Source of the DNA: JACCUZ01 sp038246575 | GTDB lineage: Bacteria > Actinomycetota > Actinomycetes > JACCUZ01 | Direction: 5' to 3' | Assembly: GCA_038246575.1 (NCBI GenBank) | Contig: JBBRVU010000034.1 | Coordinates: 1-27,926 of the forward strand | DNA length: 27,926 nucleotides | Part shown: piece after piece, positions 21,164 through 27,926 of the stretch | Numbering within the stretch: position 1 is the stretch's first letter | Layout of the letters: each line of letters starts with the position of its first letter | Program-made: the position numbers and the translations under genes | The notes under the pieces: generated by a model | The model's input: the letters and a program-made list of their open reading frames with translations, nothing else | What the model was told of the DNA's origin: nothing | Database searches by the model: none

Positions 21164-23143
21164 TCAGACGTTGCTGCTGACGCCGCCTGCGGAGGTGCCA
21201 CTGGCGGTGGCGCCGGTCAGGTCGTAGACGGTCACTCCGTCGACGTCCTGGGAGGGAAACGCCTGAGCGACCCAGGCCGCGATCTCGCTCGAGGCGCTGG
21301 AACCGCCGTTCTGGTTGCCGCCGACGTCACCACCACCGAGGAAGTAGTGGATCTGCCCGGCGGCCACGTAGGCCTGGAACTGCGCCAGCGTCGGTGACGG
21401 GTCGCTCCCGTTGAAGCCGCCGATCGCCATCACCGGCAGCCCGGTTGCCAGCTGATAGCCCGAGGCGTTGTTCGAGCCGACTGCCGCGGCGGTCCAGGTG
21501 TACGACGTGGCGTCGGCCGAGAGCAGAGCCGCGAGCTGGGTCCCGACCTCGGAGGTGGACAGCAGCCCGCCGCCCGGGCCACCGGCACCCCCCGGGCCGG
21601 AGCGGGCACCGGTCACCGTCGGGCCGGCAGTCACGATCGACCCGGTGTGCGCCGTGCTTGCCGTCTGCACCGCGTAGGCCGCCGGCCCGGCCAGCGAGGC
21701 AACCACGGCCAGTCCGACGACGGCGGCGACACCCCGGCCGCGAAGGACTCGGGCTGCAGGCAACGCGAGCAGCGCCAGCCCCGCGGCGGCGAGCAGTCCG
21801 GCGACGAGCACCAGCGGTGCCAGCCAGGGGAGGAAGGTGGCGCTGCGGCCCAGCAGCACGTACGACGTGATCGACGTGATCGCGACGGTGAGCGCCAGGG
21901 TCGGGACGGCGGCCGGGTGTGACCGCCGGTGCCACAGCTCGACGCTGCCGATGCCGACGAGTGCCCCGATCGCGGGCGCCAGGGCGACGAGGTAGTAGGC
22001 GTGGAAGATGCCCTGCATGAACGAGAACACGAGCGCGGTCACGAGCAGCCAGCCCCCCCACAGCAGCAGCGACGCCCGCGTCCGATCCGTTCGCGCCGCC
22101 CGTCCCACGGCCACCGCGGTCGCGGCCAGCAGCAGCAGCGCCGCCGGCAGCAACCAGGCAGCCTGACCGCCCATCTCTGCGTTGAACAACCGGCCCCAGC
22201 CGGTGGCACCCCACTGTGAGCCGACGGTCTGCGCACCGCCGCCGCCGGTGACGCTGCCGGTCTCGTCGCCGGTCAGCCGACCGAACCCGTTGTAGCCGAG
22301 GGTCAGCTCGAGGATGCTGTTGGTCTGCGAGCCGCCGATGTACGGCCGCATCGATGCGGGCACCAGCTCGACGATCGCGATCCACCATCCGGCAGCCGCC
22401 ACCATCGCGGCACCGGCTGCCAGCAGCGAGGCGATCCGCCGGCGTAGTGGCGAGGGTGCCGCCACCAGATAGGCCAGCGCGAGGGCAGGCACGACGAGCA
22501 GGGCTTGCAGCATCTTGGTCAGGAAGCCGAGGCCGACCAGCGCTCCGGCGAACGCGAGCCACCGCGTGCTGGCTGTCTCGACGGCGCGCACCACGGCGTA
22601 CGCCCCTCCGACGAGCACCAGGACCAGCAACGCATCCGGGTTGTTGAAGCGGAACATCAGCACCGCTACCGGCGTGAGTGCGGCAACGCCACCGGCGAGC
22701 AGGCCCGCCGCCGGACCGTGCCACCGTCGAACCGTTGCGTGGAGCAGTCCTACCGACGCGACGCCCATGAGTGCCTGGGGCACGAGCAGGCTCCACGAGC
22801 TGAGGCCGAACATGCGCACCGAGAGCGCCATGACCCACAACGAGGCCGGCGTCTTGTCGACGGTGATGCTGTTCGCTGCGTCGGACGAGCCGAAGAAGAA
22901 GGCTTTCCAGCTGACCGACCCTGCCTGGGCTGCGGCGGAGTAGAACGAGTTCCCCCACCCGGAGGCGCCCAGACCCCAGAGATAGAGCATCGCCGTTGCG
23001 GCCAGCAGGCCCAGCAGCGCGGGACGGGCCCAGGCCGGGTCGGCGTCGGGTCCGCGCAGGAGCTTCCGGCCGCGTCGGGGCCGGGTCGGGCTGTCGGCCG
23101 TGGGCCGCGGGGTCGTGGGGGGTGCATCGGCGAGCGTCGTCAT
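21164..23143 (-). CDS. GT39/ArnT-family (YkcB-like) membrane glycosyltransferase
   Basis: 659 aa. Cytoplasmic N-terminus rich in Pro/Arg, then about eleven to thirteen membrane helices. Landmarks of GT-C enzymes: extracytoplasmic loop WGNSFYSAAAQAGSVSWKAF (63-82) and VDKTPASLWVMALS (95-108, with the Asp likely catalytic), and FRFNNPDALLVL. A Gly-rich linker (GPGGAGGPGGG) leads to a C-terminal outside domain (about residues 540-640) with TGLPVMAIGGFNGSDP and IHYFLGGGD, as in YkcB-type proteins. Expected to move a sugar from a polyprenyl-phosphate donor to a cell-envelope acceptor; the diverging GT2-GtrA gene could make the donor. The start has GGAGA 7 nt upstream. Sugar and acceptor unknown. 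Confidence 0.9.
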   Translation of the reverse strand: MTTLADAPPTTPRPTADSPTRPRRGRKLLRGPDADPAWARPALLGLLAATAMLYLWGLGASGWGNSFYSAAAQAGSVSWKAFFFGSSDAANSITVDKTPASLWVMALSVRMFGLSSWSLLVPQALMGVASVGLLHATVRRWHGPAAGLLAGGVAALTPVAVLMFRFNNPDALLVLVLVGGAYAVVRAVETASTRWLAFAGALVGLGFLTKMLQALLVVPALALAYLVAAPSPLRRRIASLLAAGAAMVAAAGWWIAIVELVPASMRPYIGGSQTNSILELTLGYNGFGRLTGDETGSVTGGGGAQTVGSQWGATGWGRLFNAEMGGQAAWLLPAALLLLAATAVAVGRAARTDRTRASLLLWGGWLLVTALVFSFMQGIFHAYYLVALAPAIGALVGIGSVELWHRRSHPAAVPTLALTVAITSITSYVLLGRSATFLPWLAPLVLVAGLLAAAGLALLALPAARVLRGRGVAAVVGLAVVASLAGPAAYAVQTASTAHTGSIVTAGPTVTGARSGPGGAGGPGGGLLSTSEVGTQLAALLSADATSYTWTAAAVGSNNASGYQLATGLPVMAIGGFNGSDPSPTLAQFQAYVAAGQIHYFLGGGDVGGNQNGGSSASSEIAAWVAQAFPSQDVDGVTVYDLTGATASGTSAGGVSSNV

Positions 23144-23407
23144 AGCGGTTCTCCAGAGTCGTCGGGCTGGCCGTCGTCGGCCGTTCTGCCCAGGACTGTC
23201 GGGGCCGAGCCTGGGGGTCGGCTGGGCGTGGGCTGGGGTGCGCATGGGAGCCCGGGCCGCCCGCAACCGGCCGCCACGAGAGCGCCAAGGTCCACGGAGC
23301 CCTCTCAGCCGCGGCACAGCGCGGGCACAGGTTCGCCCCCGATTCTTTCGGTCATCGCGCACGACGACACCGCGCCACGACGACGACGACGACGACCAGG
23401 AGAAGCC
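23144..23407. other. 264-bp divergent intergenic region with ACG trinucleotide repeat
   Basis: The gap between the two glycosyltransferase genes holds the ribosome site of each (GGAGA on the minus side; AGGAG at 23398-23402 on the plus side) and an (ACG)6-AC tract at 23377-23396 immediately before the latter. No clear TAnnnT box or gene was recognised. Confidence 0.6.
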
Positions 23408-24666
23408 GTGATCGACACACCGGCAGTGCTGCCGACCGATGAGCTCGAAGCGGTCCTGCCGCTTGCAAGAGTCCACCCCGTCGTCGATGCCCCGGTGCTG
23501 GATGTCGTGGTGCCGGTGTACGACGAGGAGGCCGATCTTGCCGACAGCATCCGACGGTTGCACCGGCATCTCCGCACTCAGATGCCCTTCACGTTCCGGA
23601 TCACCATTGCCGACAACGCGAGCACCGACAGCACCTTCGACGTGGCTGCTGCTCTCACCCAGGAGCTGGACCGGGTGAAGGTCGTGCACCTGCCGCAGAA
23701 GGGACGTGGTCGCGCACTTGCCGACGTGTGGTTGCGGTCGGATGCAGACGTGCTGGTCTACATGGACGTCGACCTCTCGACCGACCTCAAGGCGCTGCTG
23801 CCCCTGGTGGGGTCGCTGGTCTCAGGTCACTCGGACATCGCGATCGGCACCCGCCTCGCCCGCGGCTCGCGCGTCGTGCGCGGCGCGAAGCGAGAGATGA
23901 TCTCCCGCAGCTACAACCTCATCCTGCGTGGCGTCCTAGCGGCTCGCTTCAGCGATGCCCAATGCGGTTTCAAGGCGATCCGCGTGACGTGGCGCGGGAG
24001 CTGCTGCCACTGGTCCAGGACACCGGCTGGTTCTTCGACACCGAGCTGCTGGTGCTGGCCGAGCGCAGCGGCCTGCGCATCCACGAGGTGCCGGTCGACT
24101 GGGTGGACGACCCGGACAGCCGCGTCGACGTGGTCGCGACCGCGCTTGCAGACCTCCGCGGTATCGCCCGCGTCGGAAGCGCGCTGGCCACCGGGCAGCT
24201 GCCGCTTCAGACGCTGCGCTCGCAGCTCGGCCGGGTTCCGCTGCAGCCACCAGTGGAGGTGCCCGCAACGTTGACCCGGCAGCTGGTCAGGTTCGCGGCG
24301 GTCGGCGTCGCGAGCACCCTGGCTTACGTGCTGCTGTTCCTCGTGATGCGCCCCGGCCTCGGTGCGCAAGCGTCCAACGTGGTGGCCCTGCTCGCCACGG
24401 CCGTGGCGAACACCGCAGCCAACCGACGGCTGACCTTCGGCGTTCGCGGGCCGACCGACCGGGGCCGGCACCAGACGCAGGGGCTGGTGGTGTTCGGGCT
24501 GGGTCTGGCGCTCACAAGTGGCGCCCTCTCGGTGCTGCACCTGGCGGCGAGCCCGTCGCGCACCGTCGAGGTCGCCGCGCTGGTGGCGGCCAACCTGGCG
24601 GCGACCCTGCTGCGCTTCCTGTTGCTGCGGCGATGGATCTTTGCCCGTGGTGGCGCCGCCCACTGA
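23408..24666 (+). pseudogene. GT2 glycosyltransferase-GtrA fusion gene with a one-base frameshift
   Basis: The first 192 codons, from GTG 23408 (AGGAG, 5-nt spacer), encode a DPM1-like GT2 domain: LDVVVPVYDEEADL, ITIADNASTDST, VYMDVDLSTDL (DxD), IAIGTRLARGS, RSYNLILRG, DAQCGFKAIR. At 23984-23985 the coding frame shifts by one; the other frame continues DVARELLPLVQDTGWFFDTELL, HEVPVDWVDD, then a GtrA domain with four membrane helices (from RFAAVGVASTLAYVLLFLV to FLLLRRWIF). Restoring one lost base (for example AIR-A-DVAR) gives 419 aa. The protein would make a polyprenyl-phosphate sugar and help flip it for the GT39 enzyme next door. Both halves are otherwise well preserved, so a recent mutation or a sequencing error is likely. 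Confidence 0.85.
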
Positions 24667-24689
24667 GCACCGACGCGGGGAGCGCACGA

Positions 24690-25049
24690 TCAGGCGTCGG
24701 GGACCAGGCAGAAGAGGTTGCCCTCGGGGTCGGCGAGTGTCCGCCACGACTGACCGTCCTGCTCGTGCTGCTCGACGAGCCGGGCGCCGAGACGCACGGC
24801 CCGGTCGACCGCGGTCGGCAGGTCCGCGACCGTCGGCACGTGCAGGTCGAGGTGCACGGAGTTCTTGCCCGGCCGCGGATCGTCGGTGTACTGGAGGACG
24901 ATCCTCGGATGGCCGGGCTCCATCGGCGTGAGCCCGACGTACTGCTCCCACCTCCCGCGGACCTCGACCCCGGTCAGCTCCGACCAGAAGACGGCCAGCG
25001 TCTCCGGGTCCTGACAGTCGACCACGACGGCATCCCAGCGCAGCTCCAT
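24690..25049 (-). CDS. VOC (glyoxalase-like) family protein
   Basis: 119 aa, one vicinal-oxygen-chelate domain: MELRWDAVVVDCQDPETLAVFWSELTG at the start in two halves, HPRIVLQYTDDPRPGKNSVHLDLHV in the middle, ending LADPEGNLFCLV. This resembles Glyoxalase_6/bleomycin-resistance-like proteins of unknown substrate. ATG 25049 gives the canonical start of the domain; GTG 25121 would add 24 residues that are not domain-like. CACACT 7 nt upstream is a weak leaderless-type box. Divergent from lutA. Confidence 0.85.
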   Translation of the reverse strand: MELRWDAVVVDCQDPETLAVFWSELTGVEVRGRWEQYVGLTPMEPGHPRIVLQYTDDPRPGKNSVHLDLHVPTVADLPTAVDRAVRLGARLVEQHEQDGQSWRTLADPEGNLFCLVPDA

Positions 25050-25130
25050 GCCCTGCAGTGTGCGCGCTTCCTCGATGCTGATGTCGTCGCTTGGCCACCG
25101 GTCCGCGTCCGCGCGTGGCACGATCCGGTG

Positions 25131-25205
25131 ATGACCGCCGAGTCGGGCCGCGAGAGCGACCGCCTGACCTCGCTCGGGCGACCAACGGGGACCTCGAGTC
25201 GATGA
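25131..25205 (+). CDS. Possible 24-aa leader peptide upstream of lutA
   Basis: ATG 25131 opens a 24-codon frame whose TGA overlaps the lutA ATG (ATGA at 25202-25205). lutA has only a poor ribosome site, so translation of the small frame could deliver ribosomes to lutA. The peptide (MTAESGRESDRL...) has no recognised feature. It could also be chance. Confidence 0.3.
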   Translation: MTAESGRESDRLTSLGRPTGTSSR

Positions 25206-25939
25206 AGGTCGCCCTGATGGTCACCTGCATCAATGACACGCTCTTCCCCGACACCGGCAAGGCCGTGGTGACGCTGCTCCGCCGGCTGGGTGTCGAGGTC
25301 GACTTCCCGGCCGGTCAGGGCTGCTGCGGGCAACCGATGGTGAACACCGGCTACCTGGACGAGGCCGTTCCGGTGGTGCGCAACTTCGCCGAGGCCTTCG
25401 CCGGCTACGACGCCGTGGTGACGCCGTCCGGGTCCTGTGCCGGCTCGGTGCGCCACCAGCACGGCATCGTGGCGCGCCGGGCAGGTGACCCGCAGCTCGA
25501 CGCTGCGGTCGCAGAGATCTCCCCCCGCACGTACGAGCTGTCCGAGTTCCTCGTCGACGTCCTGGGTGTTGTCGACGTGGGCGCCTACTTCCCGCACACA
25601 GTGGCCTACCACCCGACCTGCCACTCACTGCGGATGCTGGGAGTGGGAGACAAGCCGACCCGGCTGCTGGAAGCGGTCCGCGGGCTCCGCCTGGTCGACC
25701 TCCCCGACGCCGACCAGTGCTGCGGCTTCGGCGGGACCTTCGCGGTCAAGAACGCCGACACCTCGGTGGCGATGGGCTCGGACAAGGCCCGGCACGCCGT
25801 GGCGTCCGGTGCCGAGGTGCTCGTCGCCGGGGACAACTCCTGTCTCATGCACATCGGCGGTCTGCTCTCCCGGCAGCGCAGCGGTGTCCGGGTCATGCAC
25901 CTTGCCGACGTTCTTGCCTCGACCGAGGCCGGCTCGTGA
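25202..25939 (+). CDS. lutA: L-lactate utilization protein LutA/LldE
   Basis: 245-aa (Fe-S)-binding subunit of the LutABC L-lactate oxidation system. Two CCG-type cysteine-rich domains are visible: GQGCCGQPMVNTGY (C41, C42) with PSGSCAGSVR, and HPTCHSLR with DQCCGFGGTFAVKN (C173, C174). ATG 25202 gives the standard beginning MKVALMVTCINDTLFP; the open frame upstream is a shadow. The stop overlaps the lutB start (GTGA). Confidence 0.94.
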   Translation: MKVALMVTCINDTLFPDTGKAVVTLLRRLGVEVDFPAGQGCCGQPMVNTGYLDEAVPVVRNFAEAFAGYDAVVTPSGSCAGSVRHQHGIVARRAGDPQLDAAVAEISPRTYELSEFLVDVLGVVDVGAYFPHTVAYHPTCHSLRMLGVGDKPTRLLEAVRGLRLVDLPDADQCCGFGGTFAVKNADTSVAMGSDKARHAVASGAEVLVAGDNSCLMHIGGLLSRQRSGVRVMHLADVLASTEAGS

Positions 25940-27426
25940 CGGCGACCTTCGTCGGCATGCCGCCGTTCCCGGAGGCCGCCCGTGAGGCGCTCGCTGACAC
26001 CCAGCTGCGGCGCAACCTCGCCCACGCCACGTCGACGATCCGGGCCAAGCGCAACCGCGTCGTCGGTGAGGTGCCCGAGTGGGAAGAGCTGCGGCTCGCG
26101 GGTGCTGCGCTCAAGGACGAGGTGCTGCTCAACCTCGACCGCTACCTCGTGCAGCTCGAGGAGTCGCTGACCGCCGCTGGGGCAGTCGTGCACTGGGCCC
26201 GCGACGCCGAGGAGGCCTGCCAGGTCGTGGCCGAGGTGGCCAGGTCGCACGGGGCGGACGAGGTCGTCAAGGTCAAGTCGATGGCCACCCAGGAGATCGG
26301 CCTCAACGAGGCGCTCGAGGCCGAGGGGATCGCCGCCTGGGAGACCGATCTCGCCGAGCTGATCGTGCAGCTCGGCGACGACCTGCCGAGTCACATCCTG
26401 GTGCCGGCGATCCACCGCAATCGGGCCGAGATCCGCGAGATCTTTCGCACCAAGATGGCTGGTGCGGGGAAAGCGGCGCCGGATGACCTCGCCGACGAGC
26501 CGGCCGACCTCGCTGCCGCCGCCCGCCTGCACCTGCGCGAGAAGTTCCTGCGGGCAAGGGTCGGAGTCTCCGGTGCCAACTTCGCGGTCGCCGACAGCGG
26601 GACGCTGGTCGTGGTGGAGTCCGAGGGCAACGGGCGGATGTGCCTGACGCTTCCCGAGGTTCTCGTGTCCGTCGTCGGCATCGAGAAGGTGGTGCCGACC
26701 TTCGCCGACCTCGACGTGTTCCTCCAGCTGCTCCCGAGGTCGTCGACCGGCGAGCGGATGAACCCGTACACGTCCACCTGGACCGGGGTCACGCCGGGCG
26801 ACGGTCCCCAGGAGGTCCACGTCGTCCTGCTCGACAACGGCCGGACCCGGGCGCTGGCCGATGAGGTCGGCCGACAGGCACTGCGGTGCATCCGGTGCTC
26901 GGCCTGCCTCAACGTCTGCCCTGTCTACGAGCGGACCGGAGGGCATGCCTACGGCTCGGTCTACCCGGGTCCGATCGGCGCGATCCTCAACCCGCTCCTG
27001 AAGGGGCCCGGCGCTGACCCGCAGACCGACTCGCTGCCCTACGCGTCCAGCTTGTGCGGGGCGTGTTTCGAGGCCTGCCCGGTCCGCATCGACATCCCGT
27101 CCGTGCTGGTCGACCTGCGCGCCCAGGTGGTCGACGCGCACCGCTCGACCGATGACCGTCGCCGACTGCCCAAGCCGGAGGCCTGGGCGATGAAGGCGGC
27201 CGGTTGGTCGCTTCGCGACGGGGGCCGGCTGGGGGCGGCGGCGAGGGTGATGGGGGTCGGCGCCGGGGTGGCGGGGAGGCTCCTGACGCGACGGCTGCCA
27301 GGAGGTCGGCGTGCGATCACCTGGCTGCCGGGACCGGGCGGCAGGTGGACCGGCGCGCGCGACCTGCCGCTGCCGCCGGCGGAGTCCTTCCGCGCCTGGT
27401 GGCGGCGCACCGGTGGTGGCCGGTGA
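25936..27426 (+). CDS. lutB: L-lactate utilization iron-sulfur protein LutB/LldF
   Basis: 496 aa. N-terminal LUD domain (about residues 70-300; VKVKSMATQEIGLNEAL, GVSGANFAVADSGTLVVVESEGNGR), then a ferredoxin-like domain with C318-x2-C321-x2-C324-x3-C328 (CIRCSACLNVCPVY) and C374-x2-C377-x3-C381 (CGACFEACPVRI). The family passes electrons from lactate to the respiratory chain together with LutA and LutC. Coupled at both ends by GTGA overlaps. The C-terminus is basic and Gly-rich. Confidence 0.95.
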   Translation: MTATFVGMPPFPEAAREALADTQLRRNLAHATSTIRAKRNRVVGEVPEWEELRLAGAALKDEVLLNLDRYLVQLEESLTAAGAVVHWARDAEEACQVVAEVARSHGADEVVKVKSMATQEIGLNEALEAEGIAAWETDLAELIVQLGDDLPSHILVPAIHRNRAEIREIFRTKMAGAGKAAPDDLADEPADLAAAARLHLREKFLRARVGVSGANFAVADSGTLVVVESEGNGRMCLTLPEVLVSVVGIEKVVPTFADLDVFLQLLPRSSTGERMNPYTSTWTGVTPGDGPQEVHVVLLDNGRTRALADEVGRQALRCIRCSACLNVCPVYERTGGHAYGSVYPGPIGAILNPLLKGPGADPQTDSLPYASSLCGACFEACPVRIDIPSVLVDLRAQVVDAHRSTDDRRRLPKPEAWAMKAAGWSLRDGGRLGAAARVMGVGAGVAGRLLTRRLPGGRRAITWLPGPGGRWTGARDLPLPPAESFRAWWRRTGGGR

Positions 27427-27926
27427 CCGCCCGCGACGAGCTCCTCGCCCGGGTGCGCCGAGCCCTCGACGGTGCACCGGTCGCTCCCGCCGTGACCCGT
27501 GCCTACCGTTCCCAGCCTGCCGCCGAGGCGATCGGCGCCGACAACCACATCGCGCTGTTCGCCGAGCGAGTCGCCGACTACCGCGCGACGGTCGTCCGCT
27601 GCGGCCCGGACCAGGTCGGGGCGGCGATCGCCGACGCTCTGGACGGGGCTCGGGCGGTCGTCCCGGCCGACCTGCCGTGGCGGGTCGACGGAGCTGTTGC
27701 GGACACGGATCAGTCCGCCGCCGAGCTCGACCGCTTCGACGCGGTCGTCACCGCCGCGGCGGTCGGCATCGCGCTGACCGGCACGATCGTGCTCGACCAC
27801 GGCCCCGGGCAGGGGAGACGGGCGTTGTCCCTCGTGCCCGACCTGCACGTCTGCGTGGTCCGGGAGCAGCAGATCGTGCACGGCCTGCCGGACGCGGTCT
27901 CAGCGCTCGATCCGGTGCGGCCGCAG
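27423..27926 (+). CDS. lutC: L-lactate utilization protein LutC/LldG, 3' truncated by window end
   Basis: GTG 27423 overlaps the lutB stop (GTGA). The 168 codons visible are open to the window end: VTARDELLARVRRALDG at the start, and the LUD-domain block ALTGTIVLDHGPGQGRR then LSLVPDLHVCVV near the end. LutC proteins are about 200-240 aa, so only the last part is missing. It completes a lutABC operon; no regulator gene is visible. Confidence 0.92.
   Translation, partial: MTARDELLARVRRALDGAPVAPAVTRAYRSQPAAEAIGADNHIALFAERVADYRATVVRCGPDQVGAAIADALDGARAVVPADLPWRVDGAVADTDQSAAELDRFDAVVTAAAVGIALTGTIVLDHGPGQGRRALSLVPDLHVCVVREQQIVHGLPDAVSALDPVRPQ

Noticed and set aside
21327..23288. Very long minus-strand open frame (653 codons) in a different frame from the GT39 gene
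   Set aside because: Arg/Ala/Gly-rich shadow of the GT39 gene with no protein motif; the membrane protein frame explains the region.
23377..23396. ACG repeat as a CRISPR-like or other array
   Set aside because: A simple trinucleotide tract without spacers; no CRISPR repeat seen anywhere in the window.

Overview
The window is a dense, very GC-rich stretch of chromosome from an actinobacterium. The evidence is the gene set (Lsr2, a DUF3180 protein after folK, class II LysRS, DUF2520-panC-coaX, a DUF1684 protein, LutABC), the many GTG starts and 1-4 nt start/stop overlaps, and several TAnnnT boxes 6-8 nt before a start codon, as in leaderless actinobacterial transcripts. The genus cannot be assigned from sequence reading alone. 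No tRNA, rRNA, CRISPR array, insertion sequence or prophage was seen; this is mostly core chromosome.

Layout: (1) 1-4770 (+): the 3' part of ftsH, then the folate cluster folE-folP-NTF2/SnoaL-like gene-folB-folK-DUF3180, mostly coupled by GTGA/ATGA overlaps. (2) 4780-8569: an OpuC/Osm-type (glycine betaine, choline or similar compatible solute) ABC importer. The ATPase is on the minus strand and diverges from two permeases and a lipoprotein binding protein on the plus strand. The binding protein appears circularly permuted. (3) 8592-9848: a DUF1684 gene whose end lies inside a long bidirectional hairpin, then an unrecognised coiled-coil protein. (4) 9872-15163: an orphan NuoD-like protein (-), two bacterial PH-domain membrane proteins (+), the second in frame with a cytochrome P450 without a stop between them, and a MidA/NDUFAF7-like methyltransferase (-). 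(5) 15217-16442: a decayed APH-type phosphotransferase and a small P-loop kinase. (6) 16486-20722: DUF2520-panC-coaX (pantothenate/CoA), lysS, and a 41-aa membrane peptide gene coupled to lysS. (7) 20808-24666: lsr2, a GT39/YkcB-type glycosyltransferase (-), and a diverging GT2-GtrA gene with a one-base frameshift. (8) 24690-27926: a VOC protein (-) and lutA-lutB-lutC (lactate oxidation), with lutC cut by the window end.

The observations most worth checking are: the orphan NuoD, which has a Trp where complex I has its quinone-binding Tyr, and carries the Arg that NDUFAF7 methylates in complex I while a gene of that methyltransferase family lies nearby; the permuted OpuC-type binding protein; and the PH-P450 run-on reading frame with an internal leaderless start signal.
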